Shown here: positions 26,500 to 36,822 of the stretch, in pieces
Layout of the letters: the number at the start of each line of letters is the position of its first letter
Position numbering within the stretch: the first letter of the stretch is position 1
Origin: Sulfitobacter sp. OXR-159
GTDB taxonomy: Bacteria; Pseudomonadota; Alphaproteobacteria; Rhodobacterales; Rhodobacteraceae
Direction: 5' to 3'
Length of the DNA stretch: 64,000 nt
Assembly: GCF_034377145.1 (NCBI RefSeq)
Contig: NZ_CP139707.1
Location: forward strand, 1,249,001 to 1,313,000
Translations under genes and position numbers: made by a program
Notes under the pieces: generated by a model
Seen by the model: the letters and a program-made list of their open reading frames with translations, nothing else
Databases searched by the model: none
What the model was told of the DNA's origin: nothing

Positions 26500-26862
26500 T
26501 TACATGAAGCCCAGTTCAAGCCGGGCTTCATCAGACATCATGTCCATGCCCCAAGGCGGTTCCCAAACCAGCGCCACATCGACCTGCTTGACCCCCGCAA
26601 TCGGTTCGACCGCATCGGCGACCCATCCGGGCATTTCACCCGCGACGGGGCAACCGGGCGCGGTCAGCGACATCTTGATGTCCACTTCGTTTTCGGCGTT
26701 GATGTCGATCGTGTAGATCAACCCCAGTTCATAGATATTCACAGGGATTTCAGGGTCATAGACCGTGCGACACGCCTCGACGACCTGCTCATAAAGCGGG
26801 TGGTCGGTGGAAGAGGGCGCAATCAGCGGTGTCCCTTCGAGCGGTTGGGTCTGTTCGGTCAT
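26500..26862 (-). CDS. SufT-like DUF59 Fe-S maturation protein
   Basis: 120-residue protein of the MIP18/DUF59 family, used in Fe-S cluster assembly. Conserved elements are VYDPEIPVNIYELGLIY and MSLTAPGCPVAGEMP, with the reactive Cys in TAPGCP, and a C-terminal LVWEPPWGMDMMSDEARLELGFM. It is divergently regulated from nothing obvious: a TTTACG-N17-TATATA promoter precedes it. No suf operon in the window. Confidence 0.88.
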   Translation of the reverse strand: MTEQTQPLEGTPLIAPSSTDHPLYEQVVEACRTVYDPEIPVNIYELGLIYTIDINAENEVDIKMSLTAPGCPVAGEMPGWVADAVEPIAGVKQVDVALVWEPPWGMDMMSDEARLELGFM

Positions 26863-26890
26863 CTCTTGCCTCGCATCATTCTCGACGTTT

Positions 26891-26919
26891 TATATAGGGA
26901 TTGCGGGGCGGGGCGTAAA
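26891..26919 (-). promoter_or_regulatory. Promoter of the SufT-like gene
   Basis: On the minus strand TTTACG and TATATA are separated by 17 bases, 30 to 60 bases upstream of the ATG. Confidence 0.45.
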
Positions 26920-26955
26920 GTGGCCCGACGCCCTGAGGGCGAAGGGCCGCCCCGG

Positions 26956-28338
26956 TCAGCCCCCCCTGCGACGCCGCGCAGGTTGCGGCTTCACGCGGGC
27001 TTCGATCTCATCATAGACCTTGCCGACGATGTCTTTCTTGGTGGCGTTCTCGATCCCTTCGAACCCGGGGGAGGAGTTGACCTCAAGCACCTTTGGGCCG
27101 CTTTCCGAACGCAGCAGATCGACCCCGGCGATGCCAAGGCCAAAGGCCCGCGCGGCGCGCACGGCGGTGTCGCGTTCCTCTTTCGAGATGCGGACGACCT
27201 TGGCCGAACCGCCCCGGTGCAGGTTCGAGCGGAAGTCGCCCTCCGCCCCGGTGCGTTTCATGGAGGCGACAACCTTGCCCGCCACCACGAGGCAACGGAT
27301 ATCTTCGCCGGCGGCTTCCTTGACGAAATCCTGCACGAGAAAGTTGGCGCGCAGGCCGCGGAAGGCGTCGATGACGCTCTCGGCAGCTTTCTTGGTTTCG
27401 GCCAGCACGACGCCCTTGCCTTGGGTCGATTCCAGTAGTTTCACGATCAGCGGCGCAGTGCCCACCAATGCCATCAGGTTTGAGGTATCCTTGGGCGAGG
27501 CGGCAAAAGCCGTGGTCGGCATGCCGATCTTTTTCGCCGCCAAAACCTGATGCGCGTGCAGTTTGTCGCGGCTGGCGGTGATCCCGGCAGAGCCGTTGAC
27601 GCAATAGGTGCCAATCGTCTCGAACTGGCGGATCACGGCGGTGCCATAGGGGGTGATCGACGCGCCGATGCGCGGGATCACGGCGTCATAGCGGGGCAGG
27701 CGCTTGCCGTCGTAATGCACTTCGGGGGCCAGTTGGTTGATCGCCATATAGCAGCGCGTGGTATCGATCACCTCAACCACATGGCCGCGGGCCTCTCCGA
27801 CCTCGACCAGACGGCGGGTCGAGTAATTGTCTTCGCGGCTGAGCACCGCGATGCGCAGGGCACGCTGTGGTGCGGTGTGGCGCAGGCTGGCGGTGTGGTA
27901 AACGTCATAGTTCAGGTCCGGCTGCAAACGCCGCTCTGTCGCCGAGATGTTGATGTGCTCGGTCAGCGCCTGACGGCCCAGCAACATGCGGCTGGTCATG
28001 CTCGCGCGGTTGGTCAGGGTCACGTCGATGGGCCAGCTTTGGCCGTTCACTTCAATCGTGGTCGCGATCACGAAACGATGCTCGGATTCGCCGTTGGAGG
28101 AGGTGACCTCGCGCCGGTCAATGAGCGGCGCAGAGCAGGTGATGGAAATATCATCGCGCCCCGAGATCGGATGCACGTTAAAACGGACCTTGGGCTTGGA
28201 GGCGGGGCCGAAAACCTCAATATCGTGGGCATGCAGCGCTGAGGTGCGCGCGCCGGTGTCAACCTTGGCCTTGATCGCGGGAAGGCCAAGATCGGGCAGG
28301 GCCACCCATTCTTCCCAGCCGAATGTCAGTTTATCCAT
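26956..28338 (-). CDS. RimB-like/RimK fusion (glutamate ligase with protease-like domain)
   Basis: 460-residue two-domain protein. The first about 140 residues ([37 protein letters not shown]) match the RimB-type retropepsin-like zinc peptidase. The remainder is a RimK-type ATP-grasp ligase that adds glutamate to protein S6 or other targets: the ATP-grasp segments run through [20 protein letters not shown] and [29 protein letters not shown]. The C-terminus is basic ([13 protein letters not shown]). AAGGAG is upstream of ATG 28338. Fusion puts an addition enzyme and a possible remover in one chain (inference). Confidence 0.9.
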   Translation of the reverse strand: MDKLTFGWEEWVALPDLGLPAIKAKVDTGARTSALHAHDIEVFGPASKPKVRFNVHPISGRDDISITCSAPLIDRREVTSSNGESEHRFVIATTIEVNGQSWPIDVTLTNRASMTSRMLLGRQALTEHINISATERRLQPDLNYDVYHTASLRHTAPQRALRIAVLSREDNYSTRRLVEVGEARGHVVEVIDTTRCYMAINQLAPEVHYDGKRLPRYDAVIPRIGASITPYGTAVIRQFETIGTYCVNGSAGITASRDKLHAHQVLAAKKIGMPTTAFAASPKDTSNLMALVGTAPLIVKLLESTQGKGVVLAETKKAAESVIDAFRGLRANFLVQDFVKEAAGEDIRCLVVAGKVVASMKRTGAEGDFRSNLHRGGSAKVVRISKEERDTAVRAARAFGLGIAGVDLLRSESGPKVLEVNSSPGFEGIENATKKDIVGKVYDEIEARVKPQPARRRRGG

Positions 28339-28406
28339 TGCCTGCTCCTTGGGTGATTGGTCTGCCTGCCTAACCTGCGGCAGGGATCGCTTCAAGCGAT
28401 GCTGTG

Positions 28407-30098
28407 TTACGGTTTGCCCATATCCGCGGGGGCGGGGGGCAACATGCGGACGTCGTCTTCTTTCTCCATCCGCGCCGCGGCGGCGAGGAGTTCTTCGCGC
28501 ACCCGGCATTCGATGTCCCAAAAGGTCGCCGCATTGTCGGTGGGCAGTTCAAAGCGAACTTTGATGCCGAATGCGTCTTGCTCAAGCACATGGACCTTGG
28601 CCTTGTCCATCGGTTTGACGTCATTGGGGTCTTCTTGGGCCAAAAGATTAAAGAACACCCGGCGCAGCGCCGCCACATCGGCATTCTGCGACAGGGTCAG
28701 GATGATGGGGCGTACCATGGCGTGGTCCTCGATCGACCAATTCTCAAACGCATCAGAGACGAAATAGCTGACCGGAACGATCAGACGGGTACCGTTCCAG
28801 TTCAAAAGTTGCACGTAGGTGAAGTGGATCCGCTCTACCGTGCAAAAATGCCCCTCAAAGATCAGCTGGTCGCCAATCCGGGCGGAACGGTTCAGCGCGA
28901 TCTGGATGGAGGCAAGGATATTGCCCAGAACCTCACGCGCGGCGAAACCCAGTACGATGGTCACCGCACCGGCAGAGGCTAGCAGCGACAGGCCAAGAGT
29001 GTTGTCCGCATTGCTTGAGACCAAGATCACGCCAGAGGCCACCAGCACCGCGATCACGATCACCCCTTTGCGGGCAGCGGCGATTGTGGTGGCAATGGAC
29101 CGCATATGCGCGTTCATCGGGTCGGCAAGCTCATAGGCGTTGTTGGGGCTGATCCGGTCGAAAATCTCGTCAAAGGTAAAGACGATGGCGAGGGTGCCTG
29201 CGGTCACATAGGCGATCAGCAAGATCGGACTGAGCACCGCGTCGATGAAGCCGGATACCACCAGCACGCGGCTGGTGGCCGTGCCGATGATCGCGGCGCA
29301 AAGCACGATGGCAGCAGGCCAGCGGAAGGACCGCAGCATAAAGCGCATCCAGCGCCGTTTGGCCACTTCGCCCAGACGGCGCATGATGCCAAAGGCGAAC
29401 CAGCCAGCCATCAGGGCCCCCACCACGAGCAGGGGCAAAAACAGCACTTCCCAAAGATACATGCCCCAAAAGGCGCGGATGCGCAGCCAGTCGGGCAACA
29501 TCGTCTCAAGCTCCGTCGGCCCGTATTGCGCGTGAAGATGGGGAATGTTGTCAATGCTCTGGCGCGAGAAGACCCAGACGGGCTCGGCGTCCTCTCCGGG
29601 TTTGATCCGGTTGAGCCGCAAAGGCACATCATGGCCGCCCAGCTCTAACCGGTCGATCAGCAGCGAGCGGCGCACGCGCCCGGTGTCGTTATCCTCGGCC
29701 GAGCCAGAGAGCCAACCGTCGGGCCGGTCCGCCAGTTTGCGCCATGGCACGACGACCTTGCGCTCCATCAAGACCGAAAGCTGAAAGGCGCGTTCAGTCC
29801 CGATGACGGCCTGATCGGCTTGGGGCAGGTCCGACAAGTCAAGGATATGCGCCGCGTCGGAGTAGTGGCCATTGTCCGTCAGGTAAATGAAGCTTTCCAG
29901 CGCGGCCATCGGCGTGCCCCGGTCCAGTGTCTCGGGCGGGGGCGGCAGGCCGGGGTTCAGCTCGGTCGTTTCAAACCATGCCTCTTGCGCCTGTCCGGAG
30001 GCGGCGGCAGCGAGCATTGCCAGCGCCAGCACAAAGGCCCCCAGAAAACGAGGAATTACAGACGCGAAAGCGCGTGAGAGTAGGGCAAGCCGCTGCAT
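28407..30098 (-). CDS. Large mechanosensitive (MscS-type) channel
   Basis: 563-residue membrane protein. It has an N-terminal signal peptide (about residues 1-38), a periplasmic domain up to about residue 200, and then a transmembrane region with several segments. The last helix and the MscS pore/beta region are recognisable at [36 protein letters not shown], with the [14 protein letters not shown] beta domain after it. It gates on membrane tension. ATG 30098 is preferred over an upstream start (30155). Terminal 69 bp separate it from rimK. Confidence 0.88.
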   Translation of the reverse strand: MQRLALLSRAFASVIPRFLGAFVLALAMLAAAASGQAQEAWFETTELNPGLPPPPETLDRGTPMAALESFIYLTDNGHYSDAAHILDLSDLPQADQAVIGTERAFQLSVLMERKVVVPWRKLADRPDGWLSGSAEDNDTGRVRRSLLIDRLELGGHDVPLRLNRIKPGEDAEPVWVFSRQSIDNIPHLHAQYGPTELETMLPDWLRIRAFWGMYLWEVLFLPLLVVGALMAGWFAFGIMRRLGEVAKRRWMRFMLRSFRWPAAIVLCAAIIGTATSRVLVVSGFIDAVLSPILLIAYVTAGTLAIVFTFDEIFDRISPNNAYELADPMNAHMRSIATTIAAARKGVIVIAVLVASGVILVSSNADNTLGLSLLASAGAVTIVLGFAAREVLGNILASIQIALNRSARIGDQLIFEGHFCTVERIHFTYVQLLNWNGTRLIVPVSYFVSDAFENWSIEDHAMVRPIILTLSQNADVAALRRVFFNLLAQEDPNDVKPMDKAKVHVLEQDAFGIKVRFELPTDNAATFWDIECRVREELLAAAARMEKEDDVRMLPPAPADMGKP

Positions 30099-30170
30099 GG
30101 ATAGCGCAATGTAGCGGGGGTTCGGGCAATTCAAGGCTGCGCCACGCTTGTTCATGCCATTTGCGGGCGT

Positions 30171-30446
30171 TTAGTTTTCGTTGATGTCACGGGTGACGAT
30201 CCGCGCGCCGCTGGACTGCCGTTTGAAAACCGCCCGCAGAACCAGCCAAGCGATGAGCGACAGAACCGCAAAGATTGCCAGCATCAAGGCCACATTGGCC
30301 GGTGCCCAAAATGCAACCACCACCGCCATGCCAAGCGCGCCGAGCGCGAAGCCAAGGAAGATCGAACCGGGCAGCAAAAGCTCAATCACCCCAAGGGCCA
30401 AGGCCGCGCAGACCCAGACCCACCAGAGTGCCAGCCAAGCCGCCAT
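30171..30446 (-). CDS. Short NfeD family membrane protein
   Basis: 91-residue protein with four hydrophobic segments, the short NfeD form that lacks the ClpP-like protease. Such proteins pair with an SPFH protein. The ATG overlaps the stop of the SPFH gene (TGATG), so the two are translationally linked. Likely partner in membrane microdomain or membrane-protein quality control (inference). Confidence 0.82.
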   Translation of the reverse strand: MAAWLALWWVWVCAALALGVIELLLPGSIFLGFALGALGMAVVVAFWAPANVALMLAIFAVLSLIAWLVLRAVFKRQSSGARIVTRDINEN

Positions 30447-31324
30447 CAGCCTTTCCCTCTGAGCAGTTTGAAAGCATCGCCAAAGGCCTCTAACGCCTGC
30501 GCGGGGACAAGGATGGTCTGACTGCCCGCGCCCTTGCCCATGGCATTCAGCGCATCGACCTGTTTCAGCGCGATTTGGTAATGCGCGGCGTCGAGCCCGT
30601 TTTCGTTGATCGCCGTGGCGACGACTTGGGTGGCATAGGCTTCGGCATCGGCCAGAATGCGCCGCGCCTTGGCGGTCTGCTCAGATGCGTAAAGCTCGGC
30701 CTCGGCGGCCAGTTCCACGGCGCGTTTCTTGCCCTCGGCCTCTGTCACCTGTGCGCGGCGGGCGCGTTCGGCGTTGAGCTGTTGCATCATGGCGGCGCGG
30801 GTGGCGGCATCTAGGTTCACGTCCAGTATTTCGGCTCGGGTCACTTCGATGCCCCAACTGTCCACGGCATCTTCGACGCTGGCTTTTATCGTGGTGATCA
30901 ACTGGCTGCGGTTGGCTTGCACCTCGTCGAGGTCCATCTTGCCGATCTCGGCCCGGACGATCCCCGCCACGGTGGTTGAGATTGCGCTGTCCACGTTGCG
31001 GATGCGGTAAACGGTCTTTTCCGGCTCGGTGATGCGGTAAAACACCGAGGTATCGACCTGCACCAGCACGTTGTCGCGGGTGATGGCGTCTTGGCTGGCG
31101 GTAGGCAACTGCCGCTCTAGGATCGAGATTTTATGCGCCACATGATCGATAAACGGCACGATCATATTGATCCCCGGCCCCAAGACCGCACGCAGACGGC
31201 CAAAGCGTTCAATCACATGCTGTTCGGATTGCGGGACGATCTTGACCGATTTCAGGATAAGGATCACGACCAGCAGGGCAAGCAAAAGCCAAGCGAGGTT
31301 ATTCTCCAAAAGGCCGATCAGCAT
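30446..31324 (-). CDS. SPFH/stomatin-like membrane protein
   Basis: 292-residue band-7/SPFH protein. One N-terminal transmembrane helix (LAWLLLALLVVILIL) is followed by the SPFH core (QSEQHVIERFGRLRAVLGPGINMIVPFID) and a long coiled-coil (AAEAELYASEQTAKARRILADAEAY). The conserved QmcA/stomatin pattern is clear. Start is uncertain: ATG 31324 gives MLIGLLENN; a TTG at 31375 or the TTG near 31336 are alternatives, and no strong ribosome binding site decides. Paired with NfeD downstream. Confidence 0.85.
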   Translation of the reverse strand: MLIGLLENNLAWLLLALLVVILILKSVKIVPQSEQHVIERFGRLRAVLGPGINMIVPFIDHVAHKISILERQLPTASQDAITRDNVLVQVDTSVFYRITEPEKTVYRIRNVDSAISTTVAGIVRAEIGKMDLDEVQANRSQLITTIKASVEDAVDSWGIEVTRAEILDVNLDAATRAAMMQQLNAERARRAQVTEAEGKKRAVELAAEAELYASEQTAKARRILADAEAYATQVVATAINENGLDAAHYQIALKQVDALNAMGKGAGSQTILVPAQALEAFGDAFKLLRGKG

Positions 31325-31452
31325 GTCTTCGAGGGGCAAGGCCGTAATCCTTTGAATGATATCATTTTTACGCAATCCTCGCTATTTTACCTTTATTGCA
31401 TGTTTCTCGCCACTGGTTTATCGCGCCAGTCGCAGCCAGAGAGGGCCAGAGT

Positions 31453-32580
31453 ATGACCAGCACCGGATTTACCAAACACGCGCAGGACGGCAAGGCACGC
31501 AGCGGCGTGATCCAGACCCCGCGCGGCGAGATCCGCACGCCCGCCTTCATGCCCGTGGGCACGGCGGCGACGGTCAAGGCGATGATGCCCGAAAGCGTGG
31601 CCTCGACGGGCGCAGATATCCTGCTGGGCAACACCTACCATCTGATGCTGCGCCCCACGGCGGAACGTGTGGCCGCCTTGGGCGGGCTGCATAAATTCAT
31701 GAACTGGGACAGGCCGATCCTGACGGACAGTGGCGGCTTTCAAGTGATGAGCCTTGCCGGGCTGCGCAAGCTGACCGAGCGTGGCGTGACCTTCAAAAGC
31801 CATATCGACGGCTCAAAACATGAAATCACGCCGGAACGTTCGATGGAGATTCAGGAACTGCTTGGCTCCGACATCGTCATGTGTTTCGACGAATGCCCCG
31901 CGCTGCCCGCCGACCGCGACCGCATTGCCGAAAGCATGCGCCTGTCGATGCGTTGGGCCAAGCGCAGCCGGGAGGCTTTTGGAGATCGGCCCGATCACAT
32001 GCTTTTCGGCATCCAGCAGGGCGGGCTTGAGCAAGACTTTCGCCAAGAGAGCGCCGAGGCGCTGCGCGAGATCGGTTTTGACGGCTATGCCGTCGGCGGT
32101 CTGGCCGTGGGGGAGGGGCAGCAGGCGATGTTCTCTACGCTCGATTTCGCCACCGACATGCTGCCCGAAGACAAACCGCGTTACCTGATGGGCGTGGGCA
32201 AGCCTGACGATATCGTGGGCGCCGTGGCGCGGGGCATTGATATGATGGACTGCGTGTTGCCCAGCCGGTCGGGCCGGACGGGGCAGGTGTTCACCCGGAT
32301 GGGCGTGCTCAACATCAAGAACGCGCGGCACATGGACGATCCGCGCCCTCTCGATGAAAATTGCAGCTGTCCGGCCTGTCAGAACTACTCTCGCGCCTAT
32401 CTGCACCATGTTTTCCGCAGCCAAGAGATCATCTCGTCGATGCTGCTGACATGGCACAACCTGCAATACTACCAAGACATCATGGCGGGCATGCGCGAGG
32501 CCATCGCGGCGGGGCGGTTTACCCAGTGGCAGGCAGACTTCCACGCAGGGCGCGAGCAGGGCGATATCGACCCGCTTTAA
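31453..32580 (+). CDS. tgt: tRNA-guanine transglycosylase (Tgt)
   Basis: 375-residue queuine/preQ1-tRNA ribosyltransferase that puts the queuosine precursor in GUN anticodons. Active-site Asp is in [10 protein letters not shown] (about residue 96), followed by [13 protein letters not shown] and the zinc-binding [16 protein letters not shown] near the C-terminus. ATG 31453 with GAGGG upstream. The nearby tRNA-Asp(GTC) genes encode natural substrates of the enzyme (GUC anticodon), a coincidence worth only a note. Confidence 0.96.
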   Translation: MTSTGFTKHAQDGKARSGVIQTPRGEIRTPAFMPVGTAATVKAMMPESVASTGADILLGNTYHLMLRPTAERVAALGGLHKFMNWDRPILTDSGGFQVMSLAGLRKLTERGVTFKSHIDGSKHEITPERSMEIQELLGSDIVMCFDECPALPADRDRIAESMRLSMRWAKRSREAFGDRPDHMLFGIQQGGLEQDFRQESAEALREIGFDGYAVGGLAVGEGQQAMFSTLDFATDMLPEDKPRYLMGVGKPDDIVGAVARGIDMMDCVLPSRSGRTGQVFTRMGVLNIKNARHMDDPRPLDENCSCPACQNYSRAYLHHVFRSQEIISSMLLTWHNLQYYQDIMAGMREAIAAGRFTQWQADFHAGREQGDIDPL

Positions 32581-32655
32581 GGGCAGGGCGGCGGCGTATT
32601 CTCACGCGAAATTGTGCTGACGGTCCTTGCTGCATTGCGGCAGGGTCTTAGGTGC

Positions 32656-32677
32656 CCTTGCACAGTCTATTGCAAGG
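32656..32677. promoter_or_regulatory. CCTTGCA-N8-TGCAAGG dyad before the old yellow enzyme gene
   Basis: A perfect 7-bp inverted repeat with an 8-base spacer, centred about 24 bases upstream of the gene start and overlapping the ribosome binding region. An operator is possible; a 5'-UTR hairpin is the alternative. Confidence 0.35.
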
Positions 32678-32689
32678 AAAGGCCCGAAT

Positions 32690-33784
32690 ATGACCGAGAA
32701 GCTATTTACCCCCTTCACCGCCGGTGAGATTGTGGCCGACAACCGTCTGGTGATGGCCCCGCTGACCCGCAACCGTGCAGATAACGAGACTGGCGAAGTC
32801 TCGGACATGCATGTCGAGTATTACCGCCAGCGCGCGGGAGCGGGCATCATCATCACCGAAGCCACACAGATCAGCCCCGAGGGCAAAGGGTACTTCCAAA
32901 CCCCCGGCATCCATACCGAAGGCCAAGTCGCCGCATGGCGCAAAGTGACCGATGCGGTGCATTCCGAAGGTGGGCGCATCGTGATCCAACTGTGGCACGT
33001 GGGCCGGATCAGCCATACCTCCCTGCAGCCCGAGGGCGGCAAGCCTGTCGCACCCTCGGCCATCGCGGCGGGGGTAAAAACCTTTACCGCCAACGGGTTT
33101 GAGGATACTTCAGAGCCGCGCGCGCTGGATTTGGATGAGATGCCGCGTCTGGTCGCGGACTACGCCCATGCCGCCGAAATGGCCAAAAAGGCCGGTTTCG
33201 ACGGGGTCGAGGTGCATGGGGCCAATGGCTATCTGCTGGACCAATTCCTGAAAACCGGAAGCAACAAACGCGATGACGCCTATGGCGGCAGTCTGGAAAA
33301 CCGCGCGCGGTTGCTGTTCGAAGTGCTGGATGCTGTGACAAAGGTCTGGGGCGGTGAACGTGTCGGCCTGCGGCTCTCGCCCTTCTCGCCCGCCAATGGG
33401 ATCGAAGACGCCAACCCGCAGGAGACGTTTGAATATGTCGTCAAAGGGCTGAACCGCTACAACCTCTCTTATCTGCACCTCGTCGAAGGTGCGACGGGCG
33501 GCTCGCGTGAGCTTGACGAAGGCGAAAGCATCGCCGCCCTGCGCGCGCTCTTTGAGGGGCCCTATATGGCCAACAACGGTTATGACCGTGAGATGGCGAT
33601 TGAGGCCGTGGGCAATGACAAGGCCGATCTGATCGCCGTGGGCCGCCCCTTCATCGCCAACCCCGATCTGCCGCGCCGTTGGCAGATGAACGGGCCGCTG
33701 AACGAGGGCGATACCGATACCTACTACGGGGGCGGGCGCGAAGGCTTTACCGATTATCCGACACTGGAACAGGCCGACGCCTGA
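32690..33784 (+). CDS. Old yellow enzyme/NemA-type ene-reductase
   Basis: 364-residue FMN flavoprotein that reduces activated C=C bonds with NAD(P)H. FMN region MAPLTRNRADNETGEVSDMHVEYYRQRA is typical; the active site includes Trp and the conserved HxxH-type element HGANGYLLDQFL (about residues 180-191). C-terminal DLIAVGRPFIANPDL completes the barrel. The natural substrate is unknown. ATG 32690 follows AAGGAAAGG. A palindrome lies immediately upstream. Confidence 0.92.
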   Translation: MTEKLFTPFTAGEIVADNRLVMAPLTRNRADNETGEVSDMHVEYYRQRAGAGIIITEATQISPEGKGYFQTPGIHTEGQVAAWRKVTDAVHSEGGRIVIQLWHVGRISHTSLQPEGGKPVAPSAIAAGVKTFTANGFEDTSEPRALDLDEMPRLVADYAHAAEMAKKAGFDGVEVHGANGYLLDQFLKTGSNKRDDAYGGSLENRARLLFEVLDAVTKVWGGERVGLRLSPFSPANGIEDANPQETFEYVVKGLNRYNLSYLHLVEGATGGSRELDEGESIAALRALFEGPYMANNGYDREMAIEAVGNDKADLIAVGRPFIANPDLPRRWQMNGPLNEGDTDTYYGGGREGFTDYPTLEQADA

Positions 33785-33825
33785 TCAATTACGGGATCAA
33801 TTACGGGGCGCCCATGCGGCGCCCC
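33783..33825. repeat. 12-bp tandem repeat plus GC hairpin behind the ene-reductase gene
   Basis: GATCAATTACGG occurs twice in direct tandem (33783-33794 and 33795-33806), the first copy covering the last base of the stop codon. It runs into a perfect GGGGCGCC/GGCGCCCC hairpin (33805-33825), which may end the transcript although no T-run follows. The rest of the 244-bp gap to lon has no gene. Confidence 0.5.
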
Positions 33826-34028
33826 GGGCCACGGCGCGCGGAATTGGGGCGAAATCAACCCAACGCGCGCTTGCCTCCACCCCGCCGAAGCGCGATGATG
33901 GCGGCCTAATACCCCGCAAGGGATTGAAACAGGCGGATGGGATGCACACATGTCCTGTCCAGAAAAGGGGATGTCAGAGGCCGCCTATGACAGGGGCCCG
34001 GATGTCTTGCTAAGATAAGGAATTGAGC

Positions 34029-36440
34029 ATGTTAGAGCCACTGAACGCATCCTACCCGGTGCTTCCGCTGCGCGACATCGTCGTGTTTCCCCACATGATC
34101 GTGCCGCTTTTCGTTGGCCGCGAAAAATCCGTCCGCGCCCTTGAAGAGGTGATGGCAGACGACAAACAAATCCTGCTGTCGAGCCAGATCGACCCCGCCG
34201 AGGATGATCCCGACACTGCTGGCATCTACAAGGCCGGTGTGTTGGCCAATGTGCTGCAACTGCTGAAACTGCCCGATGGCACCGTCAAAGTGCTGGTCGA
34301 AGGTCAAGCGCGGGTGCGCATCACCGAATACCTTGAAAACGACAATTTCTTCGAGGCCCGCGCCGAGTATCTGACAGAGATGCCGGGCGATGCGGCCACC
34401 ACACAGGCGCTGCTGCGCACTGTGGCGGATGAGTTCGAGCGCTACGCCAAGGTCAAGAAGAACGTCCCCGAAGAAGCGCTCGCCGCCGTTGGCGAAAGCG
34501 CCGAACCTGCACGTCTGGCCGACCTCGTGGCCGGGCACCTCGGCATCGAAGTCGAGCAAAAGCAGGACCTGCTGGAAACGCTGAGCATTTCTGAGCGGCT
34601 TGAGAAAGTTTACGGGCTGATGCAGGGCGAAATGTCCGTGCTGCAGGTCGAGAAAAAGATCAAGACCCGCGTCAAATCCCAGATGGAGCGCACGCAGCGC
34701 GAGTACTATCTGAATGAGCAAATGAAGGCCATTCAGCAGGAACTCGGCGATGGCGAAGACGGCAAGAACGAAGTGGCCGAACTCGAAGCCCGCGTGGCCG
34801 AGACCAAGCTGAGCAAGGAAGCCCGCGAAAAGGCCGATGCCGAGATCAAAAAGCTCAAGAACATGAGCCCGATGTCTGCCGAAGCCACCGTGGTGCGCAA
34901 CTATCTTGATTGGATGCTGTCGATCCCATGGGGCGTGAAATCGCGCGTCAAGAAAGACCTCAGCCGTGCGCAAAAGGTGCTGGATGACGATCACTATGGC
35001 CTGGATAAGGTCAAGGAACGCATCGTCGAATACCTTGCCGTGCAGCAGCGTTCGTCCAAAATGAAAGGCCCGATCATGTGCCTCGTCGGCCCTCCGGGCG
35101 TCGGCAAGACATCTTTGGGTAAGTCGGTCGCCAAGGCCACGGGGCGCGAATTCATTCGCATCTCGCTGGGTGGTGTGCGTGACGAGTCCGAGATCCGCGG
35201 CCACCGTCGGACCTACATCGGCTCCATGCCCGGCAAGATCATTCAGGCGCTGAAAAAAGCGAAAACCACGAACCCGCTCATCCTGCTCGATGAAATCGAC
35301 AAGATGGGGCAGGACTTCCGTGGCGATCCGGCGTCGGCCATGCTCGAAGTGCTTGATCCGGAACAGAACGGCACCTTCGTCGACCACTACTTGGAGGTGG
35401 AATATGACCTCTCGAACGTGATGTTCCTGACCACATCGAACAGCTACAACATGCCCGGGCCGCTTCTGGACCGGATGGAGATCATCCCGCTTTCCGGCTA
35501 CACCGAGGACGAGAAGCGCGAGATCGCCAAGCAGCATCTGGTGGCCAAACAGGTTAAGAACCACGGTCTGAAGAAGAAGGAGTTCGAGATCGAGGACTCC
35601 GCTCTGACTGGCATGATCCGCTACTACACCCGCGAGGCTGGCGTGCGGAACCTTGAGCGCGAGATCGCCAAGGTGGCACGTAAGTCGTTGACCAAGATCG
35701 TGAAAAAGGAAGCTGAGAGCGTCACCGTGACCGGCGACAACCTCGAAGACTTCCTTGGCGTGCGCAAGCATCGCTTCGGTTTGGCCGAAGAGAAAGACCA
35801 GATCGGTGTCGTCACCGGGCTGGCCTATACTTCCGTGGGCGGTGAGTTGTTGCAGATCGAAGCTCTGCGTTTGCCGGGCAAGGGCCGGATGAAGACCACC
35901 GGCAAGCTTGGCGATGTGATGAAGGAAAGCATCGACGCGGCGAGCTCTTACGTCCGTTCGATCTCTCCGCAGATCGGGATCAAGCCGCCGAAGTTCGACA
36001 CGCTGGATATTCACGTGCACGTCCCCGACGGTGCCACGCCCAAAGACGGCCCCTCGGCCGGGCTGGCGATGGTGACTTCGATCGTGTCGGTGCTGACGCA
36101 GATCCCCGTGCGGCGCGACATCGCCATGACAGGCGAGGTCTCTCTGCGTGGTAACGCGATGCCAATCGGCGGCCTGAAGGAAAAGCTCCTCGCGGCCCTG
36201 CGCGGCGGTATCACCACCGTGCTGATCCCGCAGGAGAATGAGAAAGACCTGCCGGATATTCCGGGCAACGTCAAAGAAGGGCTGACCATCATTCCGGTGA
36301 ACCATGTCTCCGAAGTGTTGGAACATGCGCTGGTCAGCAAGCCGAAGGCAATTGACTGGGACGAGGCCGCTCAAGAAGCCGCCGAAGCTGCCGCGATGAA
36401 AGCCCGCTCCGCTGGCGTGGACGCGACCACCACGCATTAA
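34029..36440 (+). CDS. lon: ATP-dependent protease La
   Basis: 803-residue cytosolic AAA+ protease that degrades damaged and regulatory proteins. N-terminal substrate domain, Walker A GPPGVGKTS (about residues 356-364), Walker B LILLDEIDKM, and the C-terminal serine protease with the catalytic Ser in DGPSAGLAM and the Lys in GGLKEKLLAAL. The ATG has AAGGA 7 bases upstream. A clean terminator follows. In many bacteria lon is heat-inducible; no clear sigma-32 sequence was confirmed upstream. Confidence 0.98.
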   Translation: MLEPLNASYPVLPLRDIVVFPHMIVPLFVGREKSVRALEEVMADDKQILLSSQIDPAEDDPDTAGIYKAGVLANVLQLLKLPDGTVKVLVEGQARVRITEYLENDNFFEARAEYLTEMPGDAATTQALLRTVADEFERYAKVKKNVPEEALAAVGESAEPARLADLVAGHLGIEVEQKQDLLETLSISERLEKVYGLMQGEMSVLQVEKKIKTRVKSQMERTQREYYLNEQMKAIQQELGDGEDGKNEVAELEARVAETKLSKEAREKADAEIKKLKNMSPMSAEATVVRNYLDWMLSIPWGVKSRVKKDLSRAQKVLDDDHYGLDKVKERIVEYLAVQQRSSKMKGPIMCLVGPPGVGKTSLGKSVAKATGREFIRISLGGVRDESEIRGHRRTYIGSMPGKIIQALKKAKTTNPLILLDEIDKMGQDFRGDPASAMLEVLDPEQNGTFVDHYLEVEYDLSNVMFLTTSNSYNMPGPLLDRMEIIPLSGYTEDEKREIAKQHLVAKQVKNHGLKKKEFEIEDSALTGMIRYYTREAGVRNLEREIAKVARKSLTKIVKKEAESVTVTGDNLEDFLGVRKHRFGLAEEKDQIGVVTGLAYTSVGGELLQIEALRLPGKGRMKTTGKLGDVMKESIDAASSYVRSISPQIGIKPPKFDTLDIHVHVPDGATPKDGPSAGLAMVTSIVSVLTQIPVRRDIAMTGEVSLRGNAMPIGGLKEKLLAALRGGITTVLIPQENEKDLPDIPGNVKEGLTIIPVNHVSEVLEHALVSKPKAIDWDEAAQEAAEAAAMKARSAGVDATTTH

Positions 36441-36466
36441 TACTGCGACCGAGGACTAAGACCTCA

Positions 36467-36494
36467 ACGCGCGCCTTTCGAGGCGCGCGTTTTT
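36467..36494 (+). terminator. lon terminator
   Basis: ACGCGCGCCT and AGGCGCGCGT form a perfect 10-bp stem with a TTCG tetraloop, followed by TTTTTC. A textbook intrinsic terminator. Confidence 0.9.
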
Positions 36495-36589
36495 CATTGG
36501 GGAAGGGTGCAGGCCTCCCCGAAACCGCTGCCGATTTTTGCGCCAAACCCTCTTGCAAGCTCCGCCGCAATTGGCTACTTGCCCCGCAA

Positions 36590-36664
36590 GGGTGATTAGC
36601 TCAGTGGTAGAGCGCTTCGTTCACATCGAAGATGTCAGGAGTTCAAATCTCTTATCACCCACCA
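36590..36664 (+). tRNA. tRNA-Val (CAC)
   Basis: 75 nt including encoded CCA. The acceptor GGGTGAT pairs with ATCACCC; D-arm GCTCAGTGGTAGAGC, anticodon stem CTTCG/CGAAG around the loop TTCACAT (anticodon CAC) and T-arm with GTTCAAATC are all present. Confidence 0.97.
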
Positions 36665-36822
36665 TTTTCCTACGTTTTCAATGAATCCAATCGGTTGCCC
36701 GCGAGACGGCACTCTGGCTCATCTGCGCATGATCCCAGCCACCGGGCAGGCTTGCCTTCCCCGTCCTGCGGTGGTCCTTATCCAATCAATGGCCATACCA
36801 CGGACAACACGGCGGAGAGAGC

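Noticed and set aside
33826..34028. Sigma-32-type heat-shock promoter for lon
   Set aside because: ATTGAAA occurs, but no convincing partner element at the right distance; not reported as a feature.
34032..36437. 801-codon open frame opposite lon
   Set aside because: It is the antisense of a complete, textbook lon gene; high GC keeps the frame open. The protein shows no known domain.
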